Positions 37,978-47,135 of a stretch of 64,000 bases of DNA are shown one piece after another (position 1 is the first letter of the stretch; the number at the start of each line of letters is the position of its first letter). A program made the position numbers and the translations under genes. Source of the stretch: Roseiarcus sp963770275 (lineage in GTDB: Bacteria; Pseudomonadota; Alphaproteobacteria; Rhizobiales; Beijerinckiaceae); assembly GCA_963770275.1 (NCBI GenBank), contig CAVYPD010000018.1, positions 186,001-250,000 on the forward strand. Reading direction: 5' to 3'. The notes under the pieces are model-generated. The model did no database searches and had not been told where the DNA came from. It saw only the letters and a list, made by a program, of their open reading frames with translations.

Positions 37978-38053
37978 GACGTTATGTTCCCCTATTGCAC
38001 TATCGCAGGTGAAATCCGCACCATAAGGGTTGTAGAATTCGTGGCGCGCCGAG

Positions 38054-38097
38054 GTCAATTGGCCCAAAGGTCCTAGTCAATTGGCGCAAAGGTCTTA
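38054..38097. repeat. 22-bp tandem direct repeat upstream of the PEP-CTERM gene
   Basis: GTCAATTGGCCCAAAGGTCC at 38054 (22-base unit to 38075) is repeated at 38076-38097 with two mismatches. It lies about 77-120 bases upstream of the PEP-CTERM start, a position suited to an activator or repressor. Confidence 0.65.
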
Positions 38098-38258
38098 GGA
38101 CCCAGCGTCAATTCCGCCATTTCACTCAAAAGCCGTTGACCGCCGGGTTGCGAATAGCGCAAGCCGCTCCGCGATCTTTTGCGATCTGGGCCAGCCCATT
38201 TCATCAAATGCGCGCCAACGCGCTAGCCCTGCAGAGGAAGTGATCGGCTGATCGACGC

Positions 38259-39630
38259 TCACCCGCCCCTTGGTTCGCGCGCCAGCAAGCGCTCGGCCAC
38301 TTCCTCGTCGGTCAGCCGGGCTTCGTAGACCGAACGCCACTCGATCAGGCGCGCGGTCGCGGTGGCGATGACGATCACGGTGATCATCGGCAGGGCGAAG
38401 GCGCGCGCCTGGCCGGTCATTTCCATCAACAGCACCAGCGACGAGATCGGTCCCTGGGAGGTCGCCGCCAGCATCGCGCCAGCGCCCAGAAGCGCGTAGA
38501 GGCCGATATCGCCTCCCGGATGAACCCAGAGCCAGAGCTGGCCCAACGCGGCGCCCGCGAGCGCGCCGGCGGCGAGGGAGGGCGTGAACAGGCCTCCGGG
38601 CGCGCCGCTCGCGACCGAGGCGACCGTCGCCATCGGCCGAACGAACACCAGCGACCGCCAGGGCGACCGGCTCGAGCGGATGCAGGAACAAGAGCTGGGC
38701 GACGTCCTGCCCGTTGCCGAGCAGCTCGGGGAAGACGATCGAAACGAGGCCGATGACGGCGAGGACCAGCGGCGGCGCAATGAACCGGCGCCAGTCCGTG
38801 GGGCGAACGCGATAGGCCCAGGCGATCGCGCGGACAAACACGACTGACCACAGACCGATGAACGGCGAGGCGATGACCGCCCAGAGGTACACGTCGGGCG
38901 AGATCGGGTAGAGCGGAACGGTATAGAGCGGTGCGTTAGGCACGATGAAGCCCGCCGTCGCCGTGGCGATCAATGCCGCCGCAAGCGCCGGAATGACCAG
39001 CCGCAAAGCCAACGCTCCGCGCAGCACTTCGAGCGCAAACAGCGCGCCGCCGACCGGCACGCTATAGACCGCGGCCATGCCGGCGCCGGCGCCGATTGCG
39101 ACCACCAGGCGACGCTGTTCGTCCGATAGCTTCTGAAGGCTCGAGAACAGGTTGCCGAACACCACCCCGAACTGCTTGGGGGCGCCTTCGCGGCCGAGCG
39201 GAACCCCCATGGCGACGATGACGATCGACAGAACCGCGCTGCCGAGCGTTTTCCCCGGTGGCATGCGGCCCGCTCGAAACCAGATCGCTGCGGTGACGTC
39301 GATGCTGTTGCCGCTGGTGAGCCGGGTCAATAGCCATTGGCTGACACTGACGGCGACCCCGGCGCCGACCAGCAAACCGACGTGGCGCTCGGGACTGGCC
39401 TGCCACGCCGCCTGGAGCAGCGCAGAAGGCTCAGCCGCGCCCCAGGCGAGCTCCTGAGCCACGTCGAACAATACCGTCAGAAGGGCCGCGCCAAGGCCGG
39501 CGCATAGGCCTGTCAAAACGATCGCGATCCAGAAGCGGATGCCGCCAGGGTCACGCAACGTCGCGGGAACTTTCGCGCCGCCGGCTGGCTCAGTCGCGTC
39601 CGAGGCGGCGGTCTCCGATCCCGTTTCCAA
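38259..39630 (-). CDS. ClC-family chloride channel/transporter, one frame break
   Basis: Multi-pass membrane protein of the ClC family. GVPLGREGAPKQFG corresponds to the GREGP motif, GGLFTPSLAAGALAG to the GxFxP motif, and YSVPVGGALFALEVLRG is also typical. The first frame fails after EPVALAVAG; removing one base near 38654 continues LVFVRPMATVASVASGAPGG and ends LAREPRGG at 38259 with 456 residues. No CBS domains. Divergent from purE. Confidence 0.88.
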
Positions 39631-39793
39631 AGGTCGCCTCGCGTGAGCGGGCCTTATTCGGAGGCGCGCATGAAACGCCTAGCGCGCGCCGTGGACGTCG
39701 CAAAGGCCATTCCCGTCAACTTGCGCCCGTTCGAGCCTTCCTTTAAGCGCGAGTCCCGATGAATCGCGTCGACTTGGGGACCGGCGGGCGCTT

Positions 39794-40315
39794 GTGAGCG
39801 AGGCGTCGAAGCCTGTCGCCATCATCATGGGCAGCCAGTCCGATTGGGCGGTCATGCGCCGCGCCGCCGAGACGCTCGAGGCGCTCGGCGTCGGTTACGA
39901 CGCCCGGATCGTCTCGGCTCATCGCACTCCCGACCGGCTGGTCGCCTTTGCCAAAGGCGCGAAGGCCGCAGGCTTCAAGGTCGTCATCGCTGGCGCGGGC
40001 GGCGCCGCGCATCTCCCGGGCATGACCGCGGCCATGACCATTCTACCGGTATTCGGCGTGCCGGTGCCGTCGAAGGCGCTATCGGGCCAGGACAGCCTCC
40101 TTTCCATTGTCCAGATGCCGGCGGGCGTGCCGGTAGGTACGCTTGCAATCGGCGAGGCCGGCGCCGTCAACGCCGCGCTGCTCGCCTGCGCCGTCTTGGC
40201 GCTGAGCGATGAGGCGCTTGCGGCCCGACTCGAGGCTTGGCGGGCGCAACGCACCGCCGAGGTCGCCGAGCGTCCTCGAGATGACGCCCAAAAATCCGAG
40301 ACCGACGGGCGATGA
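39794..40315 (+). CDS. purE: 5-(carboxyamino)imidazole ribonucleotide mutase (PurE)
   Basis: Purine biosynthesis, N5-CAIR to CAIR. 173 residues. IIMGSQSDWAVM, SAHRTPDRL, GAGGAAHLPGMTAAMT and VPVPSKALSGQDSLLSIVQM are all present. GTG start 39794; the stop overlaps the purK ATG, so the two are coupled. Confidence 0.96.
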   Translation: MSEASKPVAIIMGSQSDWAVMRRAAETLEALGVGYDARIVSAHRTPDRLVAFAKGAKAAGFKVVIAGAGGAAHLPGMTAAMTILPVFGVPVPSKALSGQDSLLSIVQMPAGVPVGTLAIGEAGAVNAALLACAVLALSDEALAARLEAWRAQRTAEVAERPRDDAQKSETDGR

Positions 40316-41406
40316 TCCTAAGTCCCGGCGCGACGATCGGTATTCTCGGCGCCGGCCAGCTCGGACGCATGCTCGCCATTGCAGCGCTCAAGGTCGGGTT
40401 GCGCACTCACATTTTCGCTCCTGAGTCCGAGGCCCCAGCGTATGACGCGGCGGCGGCGCGGACCATCGCCCCCTTCGACGACGAGGCGGCGCTCGCCCGT
40501 TTCGCTCATGACGTCGACGTCGTTACCTTCGAGTGGGAGAACGTGCCCACGTCGACGGTCGAATTTCTCGCTGAGCGCGTGCCGGTCCGGCCGGGCGCGC
40601 GCGCTCTGGCGCTGACTCAGGATCGGCTGACGGAAAAAACGTTCCTGCGCGATCTGGGCCACAAGGTCGCGCCCTTTGTCGGCGTCGAGGATGCGGGCGC
40701 GCTCGTGCGCGCGGTCGCCGAGCTCGGCCGCCCCGCGATCCTCAAGACCCGGCGCTTCGGTTACGACGGCAAGGGCCAGTCCTTGATCCGTGAAGGGTCC
40801 AACGTCGCCGCGGTTCATCGCACGCTGGGCTCGGCGCCGATGATCCTCGAAGGCTTTGTTGCGTTCGAGCGCGAAGTGTCGGTGATCGCGGCGCGCAGCC
40901 TGGAAGGCGAGATTGCGGCTTACGACCTCTGCGAGAACGAGCACGAGCGCCACATCCTGGCTCGCACCCGTGCGCCCGCGCGCGTCAGTGCAGAGACCGC
41001 GGCCGAGGCCAAGCGCATTGCCGCCTCCGTGATTGGAGCGCTCGACTATGTCGGCGTGCTGGCGGTTGAGATGTTCGTCACCCGCGATCACCACGGCCGT
41101 GAAGCGCTCGTGGTCAACGAGATCGCGCCGCGCGTCCACAATTCCGGCCATTGGACGCTCGAAGGCGCGCAGACCTCGCAATTCGAGCAGCATATCCGCG
41201 CCATCGCCGGCTGGCCGCTCGGCGCGACGACGCGTCGCGGCCGGATCGAAATGCACAATCTGATCGGTGAGGACGCTGAGGACTGGCGCGACATCCTCGC
41301 CCAGCCGGATCTCGCTCTGCATCTTTACGGCAAGCTCGAGATCCGACCGGGCCGCAAGATGGGCCATGTCACGCGCGTCTTCCCGGAGACGCCGAATCAC
41401 GGCTGA
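40312..41406 (+). CDS. purK: 5-(carboxyamino)imidazole ribonucleotide synthase (PurK)
   Basis: ATP-grasp enzyme making N5-CAIR from AIR, ATP and bicarbonate, partner of PurE. 364 residues: IGILGAGQLGRMLAIAA, VTFEWENVP, KTRRFGYDGKGQ, VNEIAPRVHNSGHWT. ATG overlaps the purE stop. Followed by the tRNA-Met promoter and gene. Confidence 0.96.
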   Translation: MILSPGATIGILGAGQLGRMLAIAALKVGLRTHIFAPESEAPAYDAAAARTIAPFDDEAALARFAHDVDVVTFEWENVPTSTVEFLAERVPVRPGARALALTQDRLTEKTFLRDLGHKVAPFVGVEDAGALVRAVAELGRPAILKTRRFGYDGKGQSLIREGSNVAAVHRTLGSAPMILEGFVAFEREVSVIAARSLEGEIAAYDLCENEHERHILARTRAPARVSAETAAEAKRIAASVIGALDYVGVLAVEMFVTRDHHGREALVVNEIAPRVHNSGHWTLEGAQTSQFEQHIRAIAGWPLGATTRRGRIEMHNLIGEDAEDWRDILAQPDLALHLYGKLEIRPGRKMGHVTRVFPETPNHG

Positions 41407-41413
41407 ACGCGCC

Positions 41414-41442
41414 TTGACAGGCTCGTCCGCCCCTCCTTATAG
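41414..41442 (+). promoter_or_regulatory. sigma-70-type promoter for tRNA-Met
   Basis: TTGACA at 41414-41419 and TTATAG at 41437-41442 with a 17-base spacer, ending about 42 bases before the tRNA. This is the best -35/-10 pair seen in the window. Confidence 0.75.
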
Positions 41443-41484
41443 GGGCGGCTCGCCGACGCCGGGCTTTTCAGGCGTCGAGTTTCG

Positions 41485-41560
41485 GCGGGATAGCTCAGCT
41501 GGTTAGAGCGGCGGAATCATAATCCGTAGGTCCCCAGTTCAAGTCTGGGTCCCGCTACCA
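41485..41560 (+). tRNA. tRNA-Met (CAT anticodon, elongator type)
   Basis: Cloverleaf: acceptor GGCGGGA pairing TCCCGCT (first pair G-U), D arm GCTC/GAGC, anticodon stem GCGGA/TCCGT with loop ATCATAA (anticodon CAT), T arm CCCAG-TTCAAGT-CTGGG, and encoded CCA at 41558-41560. The T-loop and acceptor are elongator-like. A tRNA-Ile with CAT (lysidine type) cannot be fully excluded. Confidence 0.92.
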
Positions 41561-41589
41561 AACTAGATCAATGACTTATCAGACAGAAT

Positions 41590-41610
41590 GGCCTCTGCGG
41601 AGGCCTTTTT
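41590..41610 (+). terminator. rho-independent terminator after tRNA-Met
   Basis: GGCCTC-TGCG-GAGGCC followed by TTTTT, 30 bases downstream of the tRNA CCA end. Confidence 0.88.
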
Positions 41611-41696
41611 CGTGTCGCGGCACGTTGCAAGTTTTCGGACAAAGCTTGTCAACCGAAGCTGCTCTTTCAGAACGACGGGTTTTCGGTTGAAACCTC

Positions 41697-42647
41697 CTAA
41701 GCAGACATTCCCCTGACGTCCGACGGCCGCACGCCGAACTGCGCACGAAAGAGATTGCTGAAATGGGATGAACTGTTGAACCCCATCGAGTACGCGATTT
41801 CTGTGATCGATTGCGCCGCGTACCGGGATGAGGAGAGCAGATCGTAGGATCGCTGCAGTCTTCGGAGCCTCATCCATTCGGAGGCCGACATCTCCGTCTG
41901 ACGAAAAAGATAATGCAAGTAGCGCAGTGAAATACCGTTGTTCCACGCAATATCGCTCAACGACAGGTCGGGTTCGCTCAAATGCGCTTCTATGTAAGCC
42001 TTCACCGACCGGAGCCGCGCCTTTTGGACGCTTTTCTCGTGAACCGGCTGGCGGCCGGGTTCTCCAGTCAAAGCCAGGGCGAGGATGTCCATGAACTCCT
42101 CGCCTAGTTTCGCCTTTGATTGAGGATCGACATTCGCCCCCTCGGCCGCAAGGACGCTGCAGAATTCGACGGCGATGCGACCTAGGCCGCGGCTGAGATC
42201 GAGACTGGCAAAAAGAGGCGGACGCCCGGAATCGAAGCGACTGTCAAAGGCATGGCGGGGCAACTCTATCCAGAACTGGCGCGACATGGCCTTGCAATGC
42301 AACTCATAGGGCTCATTTGCATAGTACACGGTGCCCACTCCCGGACGCAGGATGAACGAGGAGCCGGCCTGGCAAATGGTTAGGTTACCCAGTTGTTCTA
42401 TCCCGGCGTAATAGCAATCCTTGTCTGCGCGGGCGAGGTGGTGGCTTTGGCGCCGGATTGACTGTGGTGAGAGCAGCGTATCCGTAAGGGTCACATCGCC
42501 AAACCGCGCCTCGCGAACGAATCCGGCATACTCGCTGTCTTGTTCAGCCGCGCAATCGACTTGCAGGTAGATTTCGCAGATTGCGTCGCGCCAAGCTTGG
42601 CGGCGTTTGGCGGCAGCCAAGGGTTTGGTATCGAACACGACCTCCAA
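41697..42647 (-). CDS. AraC-family transcriptional regulator
   Basis: About 316 residues. N-terminal AraC-binding-like domain (TDTLLSPQSIRRQSHHLAR, SSFILRPGVGTVYYANEPYEL) and C-terminal double helix-turn-helix (VKAYIEAHLSEPDLSLSDIAW, SITEIAYSMGFNSSSHFSNLFRAQFGV-type segment). The TTG at 42647 follows a GGGAGGAA site and gives the family's usual length; the much longer frame to 42905 is Arg/Pro-rich and unlikely. Divergent from the ribose-type ABC operon, which it probably controls. Confidence 0.87.
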   Translation of the reverse strand: MEVVFDTKPLAAAKRRQAWRDAICEIYLQVDCAAEQDSEYAGFVREARFGDVTLTDTLLSPQSIRRQSHHLARADKDCYYAGIEQLGNLTICQAGSSFILRPGVGTVYYANEPYELHCKAMSRQFWIELPRHAFDSRFDSGRPPLFASLDLSRGLGRIAVEFCSVLAAEGANVDPQSKAKLGEEFMDILALALTGEPGRQPVHEKSVQKARLRSVKAYIEAHLSEPDLSLSDIAWNNGISLRYLHYLFRQTEMSASEWMRLRRLQRSYDLLSSSRYAAQSITEIAYSMGFNSSSHFSNLFRAQFGVRPSDVRGMSA

Positions 42648-42924
42648 GGCTTCCTCCCAAACTGCCGTTCTACGCGGGCGCCCAGTATCTTTCCAAGTGC
42701 GCGAAAAGCAAGGCCCTAGGCGACAGCGCGGCGGCATGACGCCGGCATGCGGCCCTTTGTATTTTGGAAGCGCCTCTTGCGCTGCTACGCAAAGCCTATG
42801 CGCTGTCGCGCAAGCGAACTTGCCACCGCTCTGACAAGGTATGACAATGACGCGACGGCCGAGCCCGCGCTCTTGCACTGAAGAGCAGCAGCCCGGTCGA
42901 GACATTCTTGGAGGATCACAAGGC

Positions 42925-43887
42925 GTGGCTCTGACTCAAGAGAAAATCGTACTCTTGATCGCGTTGGCCTTGTTTTGCATCTTCTCGTTCGCTCTGAACG
43001 GCTTTCTAAGCTCGGGCAATCTTCTGACGCTCGTGCGCAGCGTCTCCACCTTAGGCATTCTCGGCGTCGGCATGGCGGTTGTCGTCATCGGGCGCGGCAT
43101 CGACCTCACGATCGTCACCATCTATGCGATGTCGGCCGCATGGATGTTTCACCTGGCGAATACCGGCGCCTCAATCCCGCTAGCCTTGGCGTCGGGATAT
43201 TTGTTCGCCCTCGTCGTCGGCGTGGCAAACGGCCTGCTCATCGCCTATCTTGAGATTCCCGCTCTGTTCGCGACTTTGGGCATGGCCGCGTTTGCTTATG
43301 GCTTCGCGCGGTTCTTTCTCGTCCCGCTCTATGTGGTGTACATGCCCCCCAGCGCATCCAGCATGGCCTGGATTGGCGGCGGCTTCATCTTCGGCGTGCC
43401 GGCGCCGATCCTGTTTTTTGCTTTGGTCGCGCTCCTCGGTTTCGCCTTCCTTCGTTACACAAAGCAGGGGCGGTTCATCTACGCGATTGGCGACAATTTC
43501 GCCGCGGCGCGGATCTCCGGCGCTCCGGTGCGTCCAATCATCGTCCTGCAATACGCAGTTTCGGCGACGGTCGCCTACCTGGCCGGCCTGATTACCGCGA
43601 CCGCCGTCTCCAGCATGAACACCGCCGTTGTGAATTCCTCGATGATCTATGATGTCATCCTGGTCGTGGTTCTCGGCGGCGTCGGCCTTTCGGGCGGCCG
43701 TGGCGGCATTCGCAACGTGATTGTCGGCACGCTGCTGATCGGCATCCTGCTGAACGGTATGACCATCATGAACATCCAGTACACGCTGCAGAACGTGATC
43801 CGAGGTTTGATTCTTCTTATCGCGATCGTCATCGACAGCGTCGTCAACCCGCGCGACGAGCAGACTGCCCAACAAGGCGACATCTAG
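42925..43887 (+). CDS. ribose-type ABC transporter permease (RbsC-like)
   Basis: About 320 residues, eight or more hydrophobic helices; TLGILGVGMAVVVIGRGIDL and the late VVVLGGVGLSGGRGG are the branched-chain/ribose-type permease motifs. GTG 42925 has a TTGGAGGA site and is preferred over the ATG at 42841. First gene of an operon: permease, binding protein, permease-propeller fusion, propeller, ATPase. Substrate unknown. Confidence 0.9.
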   Translation: MALTQEKIVLLIALALFCIFSFALNGFLSSGNLLTLVRSVSTLGILGVGMAVVVIGRGIDLTIVTIYAMSAAWMFHLANTGASIPLALASGYLFALVVGVANGLLIAYLEIPALFATLGMAAFAYGFARFFLVPLYVVYMPPSASSMAWIGGGFIFGVPAPILFFALVALLGFAFLRYTKQGRFIYAIGDNFAAARISGAPVRPIIVLQYAVSATVAYLAGLITATAVSSMNTAVVNSSMIYDVILVVVLGGVGLSGGRGGIRNVIVGTLLIGILLNGMTIMNIQYTLQNVIRGLILLIAIVIDSVVNPRDEQTAQQGDI

Positions 43888-43918
43888 AGCGCGGCAAAAT
43901 CGAAATGGGAGGTAAGCT

Positions 43919-44920
43919 ATGAAATGCAGGAAAATAGCCGTAACGGTTGCGGCCGTTTTGTCGCTCACGGGGATGGCGGCGCACGCCGTCGCCGCGGGAA
44001 TAGACGACCCGCGGCGCTCCGATTACTTCAAGACGTTCGAGGGCAAAACGATCGCCTTCGTCCCCGTCACAATGGGCATCGACCTCACTGAGGGGTGGGC
44101 GTCGGTCATGAAAAAACAAGCCGACCGTCTCGGCATGAAGTTCGAGATCCGCGACCCTCAATTCAGCGCGGATCGCGGCGCCGAGGCCATCACCGCGCTC
44201 ATCGCGGAGAAGCCGGACGTCATTGTCGTTCACAATCCCGACGTTCAGTCCTACGCCAAGCTTCTGAAGCGCGCCGAAGAAGCCGGCATCCACGTCGTTC
44301 AGATCAACATGAGGTCGAACTACAATTCCGACGTCTATGTTGGCGCCGACTGGATCGGGATCGGCGAGGCCGAGGCGCAAGCGGTCGTCGACAAATGCGG
44401 CGCCGGCACAAGCGGCAAGGTTGCCATCCTGCAGGGGCAGCCGACCTCCGGGTCGGATAGCGGAATGATGAAAGGCGCCGACAACGTCTTCAGCAAACAT
44501 CCCGAAATCAAGGTTGTGGCCAACCAGGCCGGGGAATGGGATGCGACCAAAGCTCAGTCTGTGATATCGACCGTCATTCAACAGAACCCCGATCTTTGCG
44601 GTGTGGTGGGATTCTGGGATGTCATGGACTTGGGCGCGGCGGCCGCCATCAAGCAATCGGGCAAACCGATCGTGCTCGTCACTTCCGGCGGCGGCGAGCA
44701 GATGGCCTGCGACAATGTCGAGAAAGGCGTGTTCGAGAAGGAGATCGCCTATCAGGTCATGGACCAGGGACGCGATCTCAACGACATGATCGTGACCGTT
44801 CTGGAATCCGGGCAGCAGCCAGGGAAGCTGAAAGCGGTCGTCTACAGCCCCCAACTCGTCATTTCCAAGGATAGCGTGCGGCCCGGCCTCTGCTGGAGTT
44901 CCAAAGATCTCAAGAAATAA
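43919..44920 (+). CDS. sugar-type ABC transporter periplasmic binding protein
   Basis: 333 residues with signal peptide (hydrophobic about residues 5-25, AVAAG). Peripla_BP_4-type fold: KTIAFVPVTMGIDLTEGWASVM, PDVIVVHNPDVQSYAKLL, VGADWIGIGEAEAQAVVDKC, GFWDVMDLGAAAAIKQ. GGGAGG lies just before the start. Ligand unknown; the propeller genes next door suggest a lactone, ester or phenolic compound rather than plain ribose, but this is inference. Confidence 0.92.
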   Translation: MKCRKIAVTVAAVLSLTGMAAHAVAAGIDDPRRSDYFKTFEGKTIAFVPVTMGIDLTEGWASVMKKQADRLGMKFEIRDPQFSADRGAEAITALIAEKPDVIVVHNPDVQSYAKLLKRAEEAGIHVVQINMRSNYNSDVYVGADWIGIGEAEAQAVVDKCGAGTSGKVAILQGQPTSGSDSGMMKGADNVFSKHPEIKVVANQAGEWDATKAQSVISTVIQQNPDLCGVVGFWDVMDLGAAAAIKQSGKPIVLVTSGGGEQMACDNVEKGVFEKEIAYQVMDQGRDLNDMIVTVLESGQQPGKLKAVVYSPQLVISKDSVRPGLCWSSKDLKK

Positions 44921-44996
44921 GAATTGGCTGGCTGATTAAGGCGCCGAGCCGCAAAACGGTTCGGCGCATCTTTTTGTCGCCCCCCGGAAAAATCAG

Positions 44997-47135
44997 ATGA
45001 CGATCGGCGAGTGGGCCGCAAGGTTACGCTATCGATATGTCCCCGATCATGTGGTCGGCGAGGTGCTCGGCAGGAGCTGGACGGACAACGTAATCCCTGT
45101 CGGCCTGCTGATCGCGCTGACTCTGTATCTTGCGGCGGCAATTCCGAATTTCGTCTCGGTCGGAAACATCAGCGACACCGCGCGTCAGATCGGCGAATTC
45201 GGGCTGATCGTGATCGGCATGACGATCGTCATGCTCGCCGGCGGGATCGATCTGAGCGTAGGCTCGAACTTCGCGCTGGCCAATGTGACCGCATTGGCGT
45301 TGATCAATGTTGCGAAATGGCCGATCGAGTCGGCGATCGCCGTGACGATTGGCGTCGGCGCGCTGGTCGGCCTGGTCAATGGCTTCCTCATTGGCTTTCT
45401 CAGGTTGCGGGCGTTTTTGACGACGCTCGTCACGCTGACGCTCGTTCGAGCTGTCGTTGACCTCTTGCTGGAGGTCTATTCGGTCCAGATCGCGACGGGC
45501 GGTGTCGACTCCTCGCTCTGGGATTTCGTCGGCGCTGGATCGATTTTGGGCGTCCCCTTCAGTTTCGTGCTTCTGATTGTCATTGCGATCGTCGCGCACT
45601 TCGTGCTCACCCGGCTTGGCGTCGGCTGGCGCATCATGGCGGTCGGCGGATCACGTCGCGCCGCCTTCAATGCAGGCATTTCCGTGCCGCGGACCGTGTG
45701 CCTCACCTACGTCGTCTCCGGAATCCTCTCCGCGCTCGCCGGGATCCTGTATGCGTCGCGGCTGTCCGGCGCCGGACCGGACACCGGCATTGGTCTCGAG
45801 CTCACCGCGGTCACCGCGGCGCTGATTGGCGGCAACAGCGTTGGCGGCGGCCGCGGTTCGGTGGGCAAGGCCTTGATGGGGACGATCATCGTCTCCCTGC
45901 TCGTGAACGGGCTGGTCCGGCTCGGGTTGCAGAACGGGGCGTCGTCGATGGTTGTCGGGGCCGTCTTGCTCATGGCGATCGCCATCGATGTGCGCTGGAC
46001 GAGGTGGCGACACAGCCTCCGCGCCAAGGTCTACGTTTCTCCGGGCTATCTCGCGCTTCCCACTGCTCCGCGCTTTGTATCCGACCCGTCTTCGCCCTAT
46101 GCGATGAACGACCGCCTTCGCGATGTCGAGGTCATCGGACTGGGCGAGGTTGACGGTCCCGAGGACGTCATTCTCGACCAGGACGCGAACCTTTATTGCA
46201 GCGTGCGGCAAGGAGAAATCGTTCGCTTCCTCGCTCCCGACTACGTGAAGCGCGAAGTCTATGCGCATGTCGGCGGCCGGCCACTCGGCATGGCCTTCGA
46301 CAAGGATGGCAGCCTCGTCGTGTGCATAGGCGGCATGGGTCTCTATCGCGTCGACAAGCTTCGCAAGGTTCAAAAAATAACCGCGGAGACCAACCGCTCA
46401 CGGTTGTCGATCATTGATGATTCCCGCATGCGCCTTGCAGACGATCTCGACATCGCGCCCGACGGCAAAATCTATTTCAGCGAGGCCACGATTCGCTACG
46501 GGTTCGAGGAATGGGTGGTCGACGCACTGGAGGGCCGTGGAAACGGCCGGATTATTCGATACGATCCCACAACCGGCGTCACCCGGACGATCCTTCGCAA
46601 TCTTCTATTCGCCAATGGCGTCTGCATGGCGCACGACAACAAGTCGTTTCTGTTCGCGGAAACCTGGGGTTGCCGGATCAGCCGTTACTGGCTGGAAGGC
46701 CCAAAAGAGGGAACGACCGAGGTCGTTATCGCCGACCTCCCAGGCTATCCCGACAATATCAATCGCGGGTCGCGCGGAACCTATTGGCTGGGGCTCGCTG
46801 GCACGCGGACGCCCTCTTACGACATGGCGATGACCATGCCGGCCTTCAGGCGCCGCATGGCGCGCCGCGTGGCCGGCGATGAGTGGCTGTTCCCCAACGT
46901 CAACGTGGGCTGCGTCGTGCATTTCGATGAGCATGGCGGCGTCATCGAGACTCTGTGGGACCGGGACGGCGAGAATCACCCGGCGATCACGTCGATGCGC
47001 GAGCATCGCGGCTATCTCTATCTCGGCGGCGTCACCAACAATCGGATCGGACGAATCAAATTAGCCGATGCCGACCCGGACTGGACCGGCCCCGCGTCCT
47101 ATTGGGGCGAGTTCTATCGGGGAGTGCGACGATGA
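44997..47135 (+). CDS. fusion of ABC permease (RbsC-like) and strictosidine-synthase/SMP-30-like beta-propeller
   Basis: 712 residues in one open frame. Residues about 30-345 are a ribose-type permease (GLIVIGMTIVMLAGGIDLSVGS, TAALIGGNSVGGGRGSVGKALMG). A linker (RAKVYVSPGYLALPTAPRF) leads to residues about 375-712, a six-bladed propeller of the strictosidine synthase-like family: DGPEDVILDQDANLY, LADDLDIAPDGKIYFSEA, LLFANGVCMAHDNKSFLFAE, ISRYWLEGPKEGTTE, DLPGYPDNINRGSRGTYWLG. If the permease end is cytoplasmic the propeller is too. Follows the binding protein, and its stop overlaps the next propeller gene. An internal ATG near 46.10 kb could allow a separate propeller product. Confidence 0.9.
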   Translation: MTIGEWAARLRYRYVPDHVVGEVLGRSWTDNVIPVGLLIALTLYLAAAIPNFVSVGNISDTARQIGEFGLIVIGMTIVMLAGGIDLSVGSNFALANVTALALINVAKWPIESAIAVTIGVGALVGLVNGFLIGFLRLRAFLTTLVTLTLVRAVVDLLLEVYSVQIATGGVDSSLWDFVGAGSILGVPFSFVLLIVIAIVAHFVLTRLGVGWRIMAVGGSRRAAFNAGISVPRTVCLTYVVSGILSALAGILYASRLSGAGPDTGIGLELTAVTAALIGGNSVGGGRGSVGKALMGTIIVSLLVNGLVRLGLQNGASSMVVGAVLLMAIAIDVRWTRWRHSLRAKVYVSPGYLALPTAPRFVSDPSSPYAMNDRLRDVEVIGLGEVDGPEDVILDQDANLYCSVRQGEIVRFLAPDYVKREVYAHVGGRPLGMAFDKDGSLVVCIGGMGLYRVDKLRKVQKITAETNRSRLSIIDDSRMRLADDLDIAPDGKIYFSEATIRYGFEEWVVDALEGRGNGRIIRYDPTTGVTRTILRNLLFANGVCMAHDNKSFLFAETWGCRISRYWLEGPKEGTTEVVIADLPGYPDNINRGSRGTYWLGLAGTRTPSYDMAMTMPAFRRRMARRVAGDEWLFPNVNVGCVVHFDEHGGVIETLWDRDGENHPAITSMREHRGYLYLGGVTNNRIGRIKLADADPDWTGPASYWGEFYRGVRR

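Noticed and set aside
38122..38258. C-terminal extension of the ClC frame to 38122
   Set aside because: This tail is Arg-rich and out of frame after the break near 38654; the conserved ClC tail ends at 38259 in the next frame.
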